Positions 1-7,500 of a DNA stretch of 15,770 nt are shown here, in pieces. The DNA lies in NCBI GenBank assembly GCA_002497905.1, contig DAFJ01000054.1:4546-20315 (forward strand). The letters are read 5' to 3'. The translations under genes were made by a program, and so were the position numbers. The notes below the pieces were generated by a model. That model saw nothing but the letters and a program-made list of their open reading frames with translations. It was not told the DNA's origin and made no database searches. Source of the stretch: Euryarchaeota archaeon UBA251 (GTDB taxonomy: Archaea > Thermoplasmatota > Poseidoniia > Poseidoniales > Thalassarchaeaceae). Each line of letters starts with the position of its first letter. Position 1 is the first letter of the stretch.

Positions 1-47
1 TGACGGCCCCCAGCCGCCAAGTATAGACCAAGCTAACCCACGGACCC
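1..47 (-). tRNA. tRNA-Pro (anticodon GGG), 5' part, truncated by window edge
   Basis: Read on the minus strand, positions 47-41 give acceptor strand GGGTCCG, then U8 and G9, a D arm with the invariant A14 and GG (positions 29-28), and an anticodon stem GGCGG/CCGTC (18-14 with 6-2) closing the seven-base loop CTGGGGG. The anticodon GGG is at 11-9, which reads proline CCC. Position 1 corresponds to about tRNA base 44, so the variable loop, T arm and 3' acceptor lie outside the window. No intron is visible in the part present. It follows rpoN by 22 bases on the same strand and is probably co-transcribed with the ribosomal operon; a tRNA near rpoN is a known arrangement in Euryarchaeota. The D stem has one non-pair (U13-U22), so the identity rests mainly on the anticodon arm and acceptor strand. 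Confidence 0.85.
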
Positions 48-53
48 GTGGTT

Positions 54-68
54 CCGAGATAATCTCGG
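54..68 (-). other. Inverted repeat between rpoN and tRNA-Pro
   Basis: Positions 54-60 (CCGAGAT) and 62-68 (ATCTCGG) form a perfect 7-base inverted repeat around a single A; as RNA this would fold with a 5-pair stem CCGAG/CTCGG and an ATAAT loop. It lies in the 22-base gap between the rpoN stop and the tRNA 5' end. It could be a processing or pausing element that separates mRNA from pre-tRNA. It is not followed by a U-run, so it does not look like a terminator. The function is inferred from position only. Confidence 0.4.
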
Positions 69-69
69 A

Positions 70-276
70 TCAAATCTCCCGCGTGGTGCTGAATGGCGCG
101 ATATCGTCAATCAAATCCACATGAGATACAAACATCCGGCGACAGCAGTAACGCTCGACTTTGAGATCGGAGAGTATGTCTCCTGCGTCTTCACCTGCTT
201 CCATGCGCTCCACATAGCGGTCCCAAAGGTGACCGATGACCTTACCACAACTAAAACATCGAACTGGAATGAGCAT
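70..276 (-). CDS. rpoN: DNA-directed RNA polymerase subunit N (RpoN/Rpb10)
   Basis: A small zinc-binding subunit of the archaeal RNA polymerase, equivalent to eukaryotic Rpb10; it sits in the D-L-N-P assembly platform. The 68-residue length is normal for the family. The N-terminus has the hallmark CFSCGK (C7 and C10), and the second zinc pair is the adjacent C44-C45 in the invariant YCCRRM signature. The start is the ATG at 276. An AGGTGA ribosome site overlaps the uS9 stop codon with about 6 bases of spacing, so translation is likely coupled to uS9. The gene order eL18-uL13-uS9-RpoN is the classic archaeal arrangement and fixes the assignment. Confidence 0.98.
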   Translation of the reverse strand: MLIPVRCFSCGKVIGHLWDRYVERMEAGEDAGDILSDLKVERYCCRRMFVSHVDLIDDIAPFSTTREI

Positions 277-282
277 CTTGAA

Positions 283-726
283 TCACCTGTAGGACTTCTG
301 CTTCTTCTTGCGAGCACCGCGGCCCATTTGATGCTTGGGCTCCTTGCGTCGGGGATCGTTTACGAGTAGGCTGCGGTCAAAGCGCAGATATTCATCGCGA
401 AGTTCATCGTCTTCGCCAGCAGCGCCGTCGTTCCAAAAAACGAGACCGCGAGCAATAGCAGTACGAATCGCATCAACCTGGCCCATCGTCCCACCTCCTT
501 CGACTGAAATGTTGATATCAGCCTTTGCAAGGCGGTCCATAGCATCAGCAATAGCGAGTGGTTCCATGGCCTTCATACGAGCCATATCTGGCTGCATAAT
601 CTCGATAGGGCTACCATTCACTCGAACTCGGCCCTTTCCTTTCTTGACACTAGCTCGAGCAATCGCAGTCTTACGCTTACCGCTAGATTCGACTGAGATC
701 TTCTTCTTGCTACGAGCAGCCATCAT
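283..726 (-). CDS. rps9: Small ribosomal subunit protein uS9
   Basis: uS9 (S9p) of the 30S subunit, whose basic C-terminal tail reaches the P-site tRNA anticodon. The GKRKTAIARA segment near residue 17, the internal GGG..GQ..A...AIARGL segment around residues 76-95, and the C-terminal tail ending KSYR are typical. The 147-residue length is normal for archaea. The stretch near residues 98-110 is unusually acidic (EDDELRDEY). Two consecutive ATGs (726 and 723) follow a strong GGAGGTGA site; using 726 gives a 4-base ATGA overlap with the uL13 stop, and 723 is an alternative. Translation is probably coupled within the eL18-uL13-uS9-RpoN operon. Confidence 0.98.
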   Translation of the reverse strand: MMAARSKKKISVESSGKRKTAIARASVKKGKGRVRVNGSPIEIMQPDMARMKAMEPLAIADAMDRLAKADINISVEGGGTMGQVDAIRTAIARGLVFWNDGAAGEDDELRDEYLRFDRSLLVNDPRRKEPKHQMGRGARKKKQKSYR

Positions 727-1205
727 GCCTCACCTCCGAAACGTGTGATATCCGCACCAAGTGACTCTGAGATGTCCTCCAAACGAACGAAGCTGTTTGG
801 AAGACCACGGTCGAACTTCGAAGTGTCGCCCCACTCGTGGCCGTCAGGAAGGTCACCTTTGAGGTTACTGGGTGTACCAATTTCTACGCGAAGATTGCGT
901 AGAGCGATACGACCCGATCGTGACTTCTGGTAAGGTAGCATGCCGCGGACTGTTCTCTTTAGGATCTTGTCGGGCATACGTGGGAAAAACGGACCCTTGC
1001 GAGGGTGATTGAGTTCACGCTTGGATTTGTAATCGCGGAATACTTCCGTTTTCTTACCGCTTACAACAGCCTTCTCAGCGTTGACAATAATGACGCGAGC
1101 ACCATCACCGGCCTTTGCAGTAGAGAGTAACTGGTTCGCAACATGGCTGGCCAGTCGGCCAAGCACCTTGTCAGATGCATCGTAAACAAACGTTGTCTCA
1201 GCCAA
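723..1205 (-). CDS. rpl13: Large ribosomal subunit protein uL13
   Basis: uL13 (L13p), a 50S subunit protein that binds 23S rRNA. The order of conserved parts is D-KVLGRLAS near the N-terminus (residues 12-20), then VIIVNAEKAVVSGKK (about 38-52), and the KGPFFPRMPD..L.RTVRGMLP segment (about 70-90). The 160 residues fit archaeal members, including the C-terminal extension that carries the LPDGHEWGD segment. The predicted start at 1205 is a TTG, 8 bases inside the end of eL18; no ATG lies nearby in frame, and the translated start (MAETTFVYDASDKVLG) begins where homologues do. The overlap implies coupled translation with eL18; the 3' end overlaps uS9 by 4 bases. Confidence 0.97.
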   Translation of the reverse strand: MAETTFVYDASDKVLGRLASHVANQLLSTAKAGDGARVIIVNAEKAVVSGKKTEVFRDYKSKRELNHPRKGPFFPRMPDKILKRTVRGMLPYQKSRSGRIALRNLRVEIGTPSNLKGDLPDGHEWGDTSKFDRGLPNSFVRLEDISESLGADITRFGGEA

Positions 1206-1563
1206 GGATTAGCACCCCCGTTCCCTTTGGATTCTCATTCATCAGCTCACGGATTGTGATTACGCGCCCGCCTGCCTGTTCAATCTTGACTCGAGCACCA
1301 CTGCTCACGCTGTATGCGGCGACGGTGCGTTTGCCGGAAACCAATCCACTACCAAGGAGCTTCCCAGGCACGAGAACGGTTGCGTCCTCAGGCATGTGCC
1401 GCTCCAAACGGCTAAGATTGGGCTCGGCCCAGTTCTTACGACTTCTTTCGAGTCGATTCGCAACATCTCGCCACAGCGCAGCACCAGTGGACCGAGTCTG
1501 GGCCTTAAGGTCGGAGATAAGCTCCACTAGGCCCTCATTGGTCTTCGTGTTTTGTCTTGCCAT
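1198..1563 (-). CDS. rpl18e: Large ribosomal subunit protein eL18
   Basis: eL18 (L18e), an archaeal/eukaryotic large-subunit protein. The recognisable signature is in the middle and C-terminal half: VNLSRLE-like (here PNLSRLERH), then VLVPGKLLGSG (about residues 63-73), followed by VAAYSVSSGAR and a segment ending NPKGTGVLI. The 121 residues match the usual archaeal length. The start is ATG 1563, with an SD-like GAGGGAG at 1568-1574 (minus strand) and 4 bases of spacing. This is the first gene of the operon visible here; the rpoD (RNA polymerase subunit D) gene that often precedes it in other archaea is absent, and the upstream gene runs in the opposite direction. Confidence 0.97.
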   Translation of the reverse strand: MARQNTKTNEGLVELISDLKAQTRSTGAALWRDVANRLERSRKNWAEPNLSRLERHMPEDATVLVPGKLLGSGLVSGKRTVAAYSVSSGARVKIEQAGGRVITIRELMNENPKGTGVLILG

Positions 1564-1704
1564 GTGACTCCCTCGATGTATTGGGGATTCCGGCGACCGA
1601 CCCTTCCGATATGAACCCTTTGAGCGGAAATGGAAGACGGCTCCAAGGGATGAGTATCAAAAAAGGGGGAATGATTCATTCGTCCGGCCCTCCCTGTGCG
1701 CACT
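1564..1704. promoter_or_regulatory. Divergent intergenic region between the ribosomal operon and a plus-strand gene
   Basis: This 141-base gap must hold the promoters for the ribosomal operon (minus) and for the gene starting at 1705 (plus). Candidate TATA-like stretches are TTCATATC (minus strand, near 1608-1614) for the operon and GTATCAAAAAA (plus strand, near 1654-1666) for the other gene; both leave leaders of about 20 bases. Neither is a strong match, so these are weak calls. I searched it for a tRNA and found no cloverleaf. Confidence 0.35.
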
Positions 1705-2145
1705 ATGAGCAACTGGATGGACCTGATGACCGAGGCGATGACTGGCGATACAACCGATGTGGTGGCAACCCATCGGCTACTGAAACAATGTGAGGAGGCA
1801 GCAATGGCTGAAGTCCAAGCACTCCTAGGCTCATCAGAAGAGGTCTCAGCTGCAATGACTTCGCTTTATGGGGCACTTTCTGCATATGTCCAAGCGGTCA
1901 CTCTTCGAGCTAAAGCAGAAGGGGCTGAGCCCGGAGATCTCGACCACGCCTTCCGCACTGGACAATCCTACGGAGTATCCTGTGTGTTGAATCACCTTAT
2001 CGATGACTTGGTCGATCCAAACTCTGGATCTATCCTTGCAAGCCTCGATGAGTTCAGCGACTCTCTACACAACGAAATCACCTCTCAAGTCGATGAAGCG
2101 GGCCTCACGGTCGAAGTTCTCGATGCCAAAGGCGATATGATTTAG
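1705..2145 (+). CDS. Hypothetical helical cytosolic protein
   Basis: I do not recognise this 146-residue protein. It begins MSNWMDLMTEAM and is rich in Ala, Glu, Leu and Asp. The pattern suggests a mostly alpha-helical, acidic, soluble protein: a long helix through LLKQCEEAAMAEVQALL, a second through AAMTSLYGALSAYVQAV, and a third around LIDDL near residues 100-105. It has two cysteines, no zinc motif, no signal peptide and no membrane span. ATG 1705 is preferred; an in-frame GTG lies 9 bases upstream. It is divergent from the ribosomal operon and followed after 44 bases by a zinc-ribbon membrane protein on the same strand, so the two may share a transcript. The coding potential is good, but no function can be given. 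Confidence 0.75.
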   Translation: MSNWMDLMTEAMTGDTTDVVATHRLLKQCEEAAMAEVQALLGSSEEVSAAMTSLYGALSAYVQAVTLRAKAEGAEPGDLDHAFRTGQSYGVSCVLNHLIDDLVDPNSGSILASLDEFSDSLHNEITSQVDEAGLTVEVLDAKGDMI

Positions 2146-2189
2146 ACGCCGCAATAAGTTAATTCTGAATTTACAATTTGGTAATACAA

Positions 2190-2825
2190 ATGACTGGCGA
2201 TGAGGCGACTCTCAAATTTGAGTGTCGAGGATGTGGTAAAACACTCAGTATTCCATTATCGCATGAAGGTAGGGCTCGGTGTCCAAAATGTGGAACCATC
2301 AGATCCAACAATGCTCTGATAAACTGGATGCGAGAAATACGTATCAGTGACCCAAATAATCGAGAATTAATTGCAACGAGTGTCTCGATAATGGGGATTC
2401 TAATCATATTTGTCTCAGCGTTTCTAATTGTTCAGGGTGGTCTCGATTACGACAATGCAACCTATAGTGAGGAAGATGGATTTGTGAGTTCTTATCAAGT
2501 TGATTCAGAAGACGTCGGCGCTGGCACATACGCCTGTTGGATTTGCTGCCCGATTGGAATAATCCTAACCATTACTGGATTCGCTATGGGCAGAAATACG
2601 GCTTCAATTCCTCAATTAGAGACATCGAACGATGATGAAGCCATAGATACAGATCTGCAAAATACTACACCTTTCTTGAGAAATATCAGAACCGCAGGAA
2701 TTGCCCTGACTGGTTCGATTTTCGGAGTTGCGACTATCACAATCTTTTTTGCAATTCTAGCTGCAAGCATCTTCTTCCTATACATCATGTATCTGCTACT
2801 CAGTGGGGCTTCTCTTGGATTCTGA
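2190..2825 (+). CDS. Zinc-ribbon multi-span membrane protein, unknown function
   Basis: A 211-residue protein in two parts. Residues about 8-35 form a zinc ribbon with two knuckles, CRGC and CPKC, separated by 16 residues and followed by G, as in short MJ0042/YgiT-like zinc ribbons. The rest has three hydrophobic spans: one near residues 60-80 (ending in FLIVQGG), one around the CWICCPIGIILTITGFAMG stretch (about 113-133), and one long C-terminal span near residues 168-205. Between the first two is an acidic loop with a possible N-glycosylation site. The architecture, a cytosolic zinc ribbon tethered to a small membrane domain, is common in archaeal proteins of unknown function. ATG 2190 is chosen over the TTG at 2178. 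AT content is higher than in the ribosomal genes. Confidence 0.8.
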   Translation: MTGDEATLKFECRGCGKTLSIPLSHEGRARCPKCGTIRSNNALINWMREIRISDPNNRELIATSVSIMGILIIFVSAFLIVQGGLDYDNATYSEEDGFVSSYQVDSEDVGAGTYACWICCPIGIILTITGFAMGRNTASIPQLETSNDDEAIDTDLQNTTPFLRNIRTAGIALTGSIFGVATITIFFAILAASIFFLYIMYLLLSGASLGF

Positions 2826-2909
2826 CCCCCTACTCTTAACCCATAAATACCCCAATTTTACTTAGAATATTGTCGAAACCATTACTTCTTGTAATACATT
2901 GAATCTTAC

Positions 2910-3059
2910 ATGGATGATGGAAAGTCAAGCGAAGATGACCCTAAGTTGATGCTGCGGTTTGGTATGGTTTTCTTCGCAATAATTGGTTTAGTGATTCTTT
3001 TGAGAATATTCACTTCTGATACGCAATATCCAGATCTTATTGGCGAGTTTATAGAATGA
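2910..3059 (+). CDS. Predicted single-span micro-protein (49 aa)
   Basis: A short reading frame of 49 codons beginning MDDGKSSEDDPKLMLRFG and ending in IGEFIE. It has an acidic N-terminal tail, one clean hydrophobic helix at about residues 19-33 (MVFFAIIGLVILLRI), and a short acidic C-terminal tail. That layout is typical of small membrane proteins rather than a random frame. It follows the zinc-ribbon membrane gene by 84 bases on the same strand and its stop is 13 bases from the convergent transporter gene, filling what would otherwise be an empty gap. No SD is visible. Function is unknown. Confidence 0.5.
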   Translation: MDDGKSSEDDPKLMLRFGMVFFAIIGLVILLRIFTSDTQYPDLIGEFIE

Positions 3060-3072
3060 TAAAATGTTTGAA

Positions 3073-3405
3073 TCACTCGAATGAAGCATCACTGAATAAC
3101 CTCATCACGAGGATTCCTGCAATGATTAGGCCCATCCCAATAATTGCACCAGGATCTAATCGTTGCCCATACAAAATGTAGGATACTATAGCAATCCCCA
3201 CTATACCTGCACCTGACCAAATCGCGTAAACCACTCCTACAGGAATTGTATCCAATGTAAGAGACATGAAATAAAAAGCAGAACAATATCCAATGATGAC
3301 AATCACGGATGGAATGAGATTAGTGAATCCCTCTGTAGCCTTCAGAGAAGCGGTAGCGGTAACCTCCGATACAATTGCAAGACCAAGGTAAATCCAGCGC
3401 CCCAT
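3073..3405 (-). CDS. Small multidrug resistance (SMR) family transporter, EmrE/QacE-like
   Basis: A four-helix inner-membrane antiporter of the SMR family, which swaps protons for cationic toxic compounds or guanidinium and works as an antiparallel dimer. The start at ATG 3405 gives 110 residues, the same as EmrE, and places the key residues at the same numbers: E14 (proton/substrate site), Y40, Y60 and W63 in the YAIWSG loop. GQRLD and IIGMGLIIAGI in the last two helices also match. An in-frame ATG at 3438 would add 11 residues with no family counterpart and is less likely. The motifs fit the drug-exporting Qac subfamily. The gene lies alone on the minus strand, downstream of the MIP-like gene; a 5-base inverted repeat at 3440-3453 lies upstream. 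Close similarity to bacterial proteins makes transfer from bacteria plausible, but this was not tested. Confidence 0.95.
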   Translation of the reverse strand: MGRWIYLGLAIVSEVTATASLKATEGFTNLIPSVIVIIGYCSAFYFMSLTLDTIPVGVVYAIWSGAGIVGIAIVSYILYGQRLDPGAIIGMGLIIAGILVMRLFSDASFE

Positions 3406-3439
3406 AAATCGGGGACGAATAGATATCAAATGACTCATT

Positions 3440-3453
3440 CGCTTGATTAAGCG
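3440..3453. promoter_or_regulatory. Inverted repeat upstream of the SMR transporter gene
   Basis: CGCTT (3440-3444) and AAGCG (3449-3453) form a perfect 5-base inverted repeat around GATT, 35 bases upstream of the transporter ATG. It overlaps the region where the promoter should be, so it could be an operator for a dimeric regulator. Such a short repeat can arise by chance; position is the only support. Confidence 0.3.
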
Positions 3454-3455
3454 TT

Positions 3456-3464
3456 AAAGAAAAA
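3456..3464 (-). terminator. U-rich terminator for the MIP-like gene
   Basis: On the minus strand this is TTTTTCTTT, preceded by GGCCCC, about 140 bases after the stop of the MIP-like gene. Archaeal RNA polymerase terminates on such U-tracts, so this is the probable 3' end of that transcript. Two hairpins lie upstream of it in the 3' untranslated region (see the adjacent entry). Confidence 0.5.
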
Positions 3465-3499
3465 GGGGCCAGGATGAAGGAAAGGCACGATGCGCCAAT

Positions 3500-3545
3500 C
3501 CCTCATCCCGAGGGTTAGAGAGAGAAGCGGCCGGAGCCGCCTCTC
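3500..3545 (-). other. Two adjacent stem-loops in a 3' untranslated region
   Basis: Stem 1 is CCCTC (3500-3504) with GAGGG (3510-3514) around a 5-base loop. Stem 2 pairs 3520-3524 with 3541-3545 (GAGAG/CTCTC) and 3527-3531 with 3536-3540 (GCGGC/GCCGC), with a two-base bulge and a tetraloop. They lie between the MIP-like gene stop and a U-rich tract, in a 165-base non-coding interval that is GC-richer than its flanks. They may stabilise the 3' end or belong to a small RNA released from it. Confidence 0.4.
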
Positions 3546-3603
3546 ACCTCATGTCATTGGGTCCAAAGGACAGTAATTCCACAACCAACAAGGCTGTGAG
3601 ATA

Positions 3604-4263
3604 TCATTCCGCAGCTTCGCGAGCCTTTCCAGCATCTTCTGCGGAGAGGACCATCTCATCGAAGTAGAGCCATGCTGCAGCTCCAACTCCACCGAGGATC
3701 ATCATACCGAGGACCTGGACGATTGCGTCCGTGCCGTATGATGCAGTGACAATCATGCCACCGACACCGCCAGCGCTGACTACATCGATGCCGCCAGACA
3801 TAAGCATCCAAGCAAAGATACCTATTGCCCATCCGCCACCAAGACGAGACCAGACCATCATCAGTAGGAATGCGCCGATGAACGTCATCAGGATAACCGA
3901 AGCATCCAATGAGAAGTTCGAGAGGTACGTCGTGAACGCCGCCTCAACCATTGCATCGTGTCCCTGACCCCTCATGACCCACCAGTCAATCGAGTAGGCA
4001 ACTACTCCACCTAGAATCTGCATGAGCCAAGCTAGCACACCAGTCTGCCAGTCCATCTCCTGCTTCATCACTCGGCCAAGGGTGATCCACGGGAGAATCA
4101 TAGCGCCCGAGAGCGTCATCATCATCACCGCGAGAACAAGTCCCGCTGCCATTGCGTTCGTCACTCCCGAAGTCCCGACTGCCATGCTCGTCATGAAGTA
4201 CACAACGGCAAGTGAGCCCAAGAATTCGTTCGTCATCATTTTTCCATCAACAGTTTCTGTCAT
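3604..4263 (-). CDS. Divergent aquaporin/MIP-like membrane protein lacking NPA motifs
   Basis: A 219-residue, strongly hydrophobic protein with about six spans and an internal two-fold layout like the aquaporin/glycerol-facilitator (MIP) family. In half 1, the segment SGAMILPWITLGRV (residues 52-65) and the following W..GVLAWLMQILGGVVA align with the family pattern SG.H.NPAVTL then a helix ending Q..GA..A. In half 2, FIGAFLLMMVW (128-138), AIG at 146-148, then MSGG and SAGGVGGM at 163-170 match EF.GTFLLV, AIG, GG and G..NPAR. Both NPA signatures are absent: half 1 has L57-P58-W59 and half 2 has V-G-G. The selectivity-filter Arg is also missing, so it may not conduct water, or may carry another solute. 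The start at 4263 has an SD-like GGAGAGAGG and a good TATA box upstream. Ends with a charged Ala/Glu tail. The family call is by eye; it could be an unrelated membrane protein. Confidence 0.6.
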   Translation of the reverse strand: MTETVDGKMMTNEFLGSLAVVYFMTSMAVGTSGVTNAMAAGLVLAVMMMTLSGAMILPWITLGRVMKQEMDWQTGVLAWLMQILGGVVAYSIDWWVMRGQGHDAMVEAAFTTYLSNFSLDASVILMTFIGAFLLMMVWSRLGGGWAIGIFAWMLMSGGIDVVSAGGVGGMIVTASYGTDAIVQVLGMMILGGVGAAAWLYFDEMVLSAEDAGKAREAAE

Positions 4264-4314
4264 ATTTTCTGCCTCTCTCCCTTTACAAGGATTGATACTT
4301 TCTCCTTAATTTTC

Positions 4315-4325
4315 ATATATAAATA
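4315..4325 (-). promoter_or_regulatory. TATA box for the MIP-like gene
   Basis: On the minus strand the sequence reads TATTTATATAT, a strong archaeal TATA match, centred 57 bases before the start codon at 4263. Transcription would start about 25 bases downstream, giving a leader of around 30 bases that contains the SD-like GGAGAGAGG. This is the clearest promoter in the window. Confidence 0.65.
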
Positions 4326-4443
4326 GGATGGAAAAACTGCGTTTCAAGTGCTGATTTGCAGTTTACCAGAGTATATCCGGTCTACCCAGCGTAGGTAAGT
4401 TTACTTTCTACACCACAATTAACAGTAAGTGAAATGATAATTT

Positions 4444-4462
4444 TCGTGACCGTAGGTCACGA
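4444..4462. other. Perfect 8-base inverted repeat, 3-base centre
   Basis: TCGTGACC (4444-4451) and GGTCACGA (4455-4462) flank GTA. It is 50 bases past the stop of the giant surface-protein gene and about 120 bases before the TATA box of the MIP-like gene on the same strand. On the minus strand it is followed by an A-rich rather than U-rich stretch, so it is not a classic U-tract terminator; it could be a 3'-end stabilising hairpin or an operator. The remaining part of the 250-base interval 4264-4513 is AT-rich and without reading frames that look real. Confidence 0.5.
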
Positions 4463-4513
4463 GAGCTACCGCTATTCCCCATGGGCCCGAACTTCAAAGC
4501 AAAACTCGAACAA

Positions 4514-7500
4514 TCACAAAGAGAAGTTGTCTGCGGCGCCGTCCTCACCAACGCCTGCCTGGCGTAACTGGCCATCAGCATCTACGAATTCTCCGGCCTT
4601 AGTCAGATTCTCGTATCGGCTACCTTCGTCGACAACTCTCGCAAGTTGCATTTCTCCAAGTGCTAAGGTGAGGCTATTCACCACAGCCTGTAAGGTCTGG
4701 ATTGCACGATCTCGCTGAGCTGCACCAATCTCGTGATCGGAATATCGAGCTTCTTCGAAGAGGCTGAGGAATGCATCCAACTCATGAGGTGGGGTGATTC
4801 CGCCAAGCATGCGATTTACTGCATCCTCAAACTCACGTGTGGTCTCGTAGACCTTCTTCATTGCTCCCTTACTACGGAAGAAGGAAACTAGTTGCTTCCA
4901 GCAATCGAAGATTGCTTGGATGTACTCGTTAGAAGCCCGCAAGGACATCAAGGAATCTGTCAAGATACCGCGGAGAATCTCGATGCGGCGACGTTCTTGG
5001 TAATTACGATACATCACAGCGCCAATTACCGCTGCAAGAAGTAGAGCAATCAGTAATGGAAGCATGACTTGAGCTGTGAACAAGCCGCTGGTCTGTTCAC
5101 CCATTGGCTCGTCGCCAAGGACAATCTCAGGAGTATTGTTTAGGAACGTCTGCTCGAAGTTAGGAGAGTCCCTGAACTGCACAAGAATCCTCCACTTACC
5201 GCCTACAGCGTCATCATCACTACCTGGTACTTCTTGTGCAGTGTACTGCCAGGAAAATGATGCTTCGCCGTTGTCGAGTGTGGTCTGGTAATCGATGTTC
5301 TCAAGCACCCAATCCGTACCATTCCAGTACTCCCGGATGAACATGACCTGTTCGCCGGAAACTGGCACATCAAGACGATCGCGCATGACCTGAACGGTAC
5401 CATTGACCCATTCGTCAGGCTGATAGCCGTCCGCCTTAGACCATGTGTCCTTCAAGATAATGTCAACACGACTGCGCACGAGCACTGTGATGTCCATGTG
5501 TGAACCATTGACTACAGCATTCGCTTCTTGTCCACATCCACCGCTGACTTCCATCTTTGGTTCGTAGGCAACACGGAGAGTTCGGAATCCTTCGAGTCCT
5601 TGTCCACCAATCGGTTCAACACCTCGGCGACTCGGGTTCTGCTCAGGATCTCCTGAATACCACTCAATACGACCATCTGCATCATCTGTGACTGCAGAAG
5701 CAATTGGTCGCGGGTTGATCTCAGGACTGAGGTAGATGTTGAGACAACGTCCACCAAGCATGTTCCCATTACTCTGGTAAAGTGCTGCATGGACATGGAA
5801 CGGTTCCTTGAGATAGAGCACAGGGATACTAGTTCCATTGCCAGCGAAGACATACCGATCGACATCGGTCAAGAAGGGGCCGACCTCTTCGACATTCAGA
5901 GTGCTGTTCGAGAAGACCGCGAAATTCTTGATGACTGTTGCATCCTTGAAGCGATAGCCATCGTTGTTCAAATCAGCATTGTATCTGACCGTAACCTGGG
6001 CCTGTCCTGCGAAGACGCCGTTCAGTGGGCAGTCAATCTCGAAATATCCCTCATTATCAGTTCGTCCCGCTTCGCATTGTGGTACATCAGCCGCAGAACC
6101 TGTCATCTGATAGCTAATTTGGATATCACGATTAGAGAGGTTGCCTCCAAGTTCGTCAGTCAAACGGCCTGTGACAGTCATCGGCTTTTCGACGACTTCG
6201 CCAGTAACTGGGTTGACCTCGCTGGTGTAGACAATCTGATCGTCGACATCTAGCGTGGTGCGTCCACGAAGATAGAATCCGTCAACATTGTACTGTAGTT
6301 CACGACGGAAGTGCTCGTTATTAGGAATCGAGGTGCATGGGTCCCATGCGCCCTGCATCGAAAGCATCCAGGTCTCAAGAGCGACACATCCCTCATGAGG
6401 TAGATTCTCCTCGAATCGGAGAATTACATTGACTGGTCCGAATCCATCAGGCAAGAAGGATTCAGGGTCATCCTTCAGCAACTGTGGATTCAATAACATC
6501 TCGTGATACACCGAACCTGCATTAGGAGTCAGTTCGGCGATGATGCGCCTATGCTGCCGATTATCGAAGTCTGTCCCTTCGAAAATCAGTAACACTCGCC
6601 CACCATTCTCGCCTATGCCATCGAGGGCTTGTCCTAAATCGCGGATTGATGGTGTCCGATTATCATCCGTGACTTGAGCCGAAACAGACCATACGTCACC
6701 GCTAGAACGTTCTCCTGAAGTCGTTGCTTCAAGGTTGATGAAGGTCCTACTAACAACCCAAAGTGCCTGAGTTACACTTGAGCTCTTCAGACGTTGTGTC
6801 CCTGGGAATCCGAACGTCATCGAGAAATTACCGAGGGAGTGATCCTTACTGATATTCAATGGGATCTTGAACACACCATTCACATCAGTCTGAGCTAGAC
6901 CTGACGTGCCATTGGCAGACCAAGTCCAATTCACAGGCTGGAAAGGAACTGGTTGGAGTGAATTGTCAATCAGGCGTGCTTCAAGGGTGGTGTTCATTCC
7001 ACGATAGAGAACAGGGACGGTGTTCAGTTGGAAGTCAGTTGTACCGACCACTGAGACATTCACATGGGCACCAGTCGGTGACAAAGTGTAGGTCTGGTTG
7101 CCGGTAAAGAAGAAGTTAGAATCAACGAAGTCAACCTTCACTCCATAGGTCAGAGCTTGGTATTCAGTGCGCCATGTCCAGTTGAAATCCATAACTGCAA
7201 GGCCTCCGGATAGAGCTGGATACTTCGGGTTAACACTCTCACGACTACCAGCGAAAACACTGTCCTGATCAAGATCAACTTGGAGGACTGTGGCACCGTC
7301 TGTCCATGGGACTAAGGTACGATTCTTGACGTCGCCAATAGTTCCGAACGTCTCACCAGTGTTCATCTCAGGGACTATTTCGCAACGAATAGGACTAGTC
7401 TGGTCCAATGGATCTACTGGGCCACAAGGGGGCACATTCGAATCTGCACCATTGACCATCGAGACAAACCAATGAGTACTGTTCGTAGTAACGAAGTCAC

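Noticed and set aside
335..748. 137-codon plus-strand frame opposite uS9
   Set aside because: Antisense to a certain ribosomal protein gene; Ser/Arg-rich composition typical of a shadow frame.
1564..1704. Possible tRNA before the ribosomal operon (GGTTC and AATCCCC-like strings)
   Set aside because: No acceptor/anticodon pairing could be assembled, so only a promoter region is claimed.
4434..4718. 94-codon plus-strand frame across the end of the giant gene
   Set aside because: It mostly overlaps the certain giant gene on the other strand and has no family resemblance; the visible element is the palindrome at its start.
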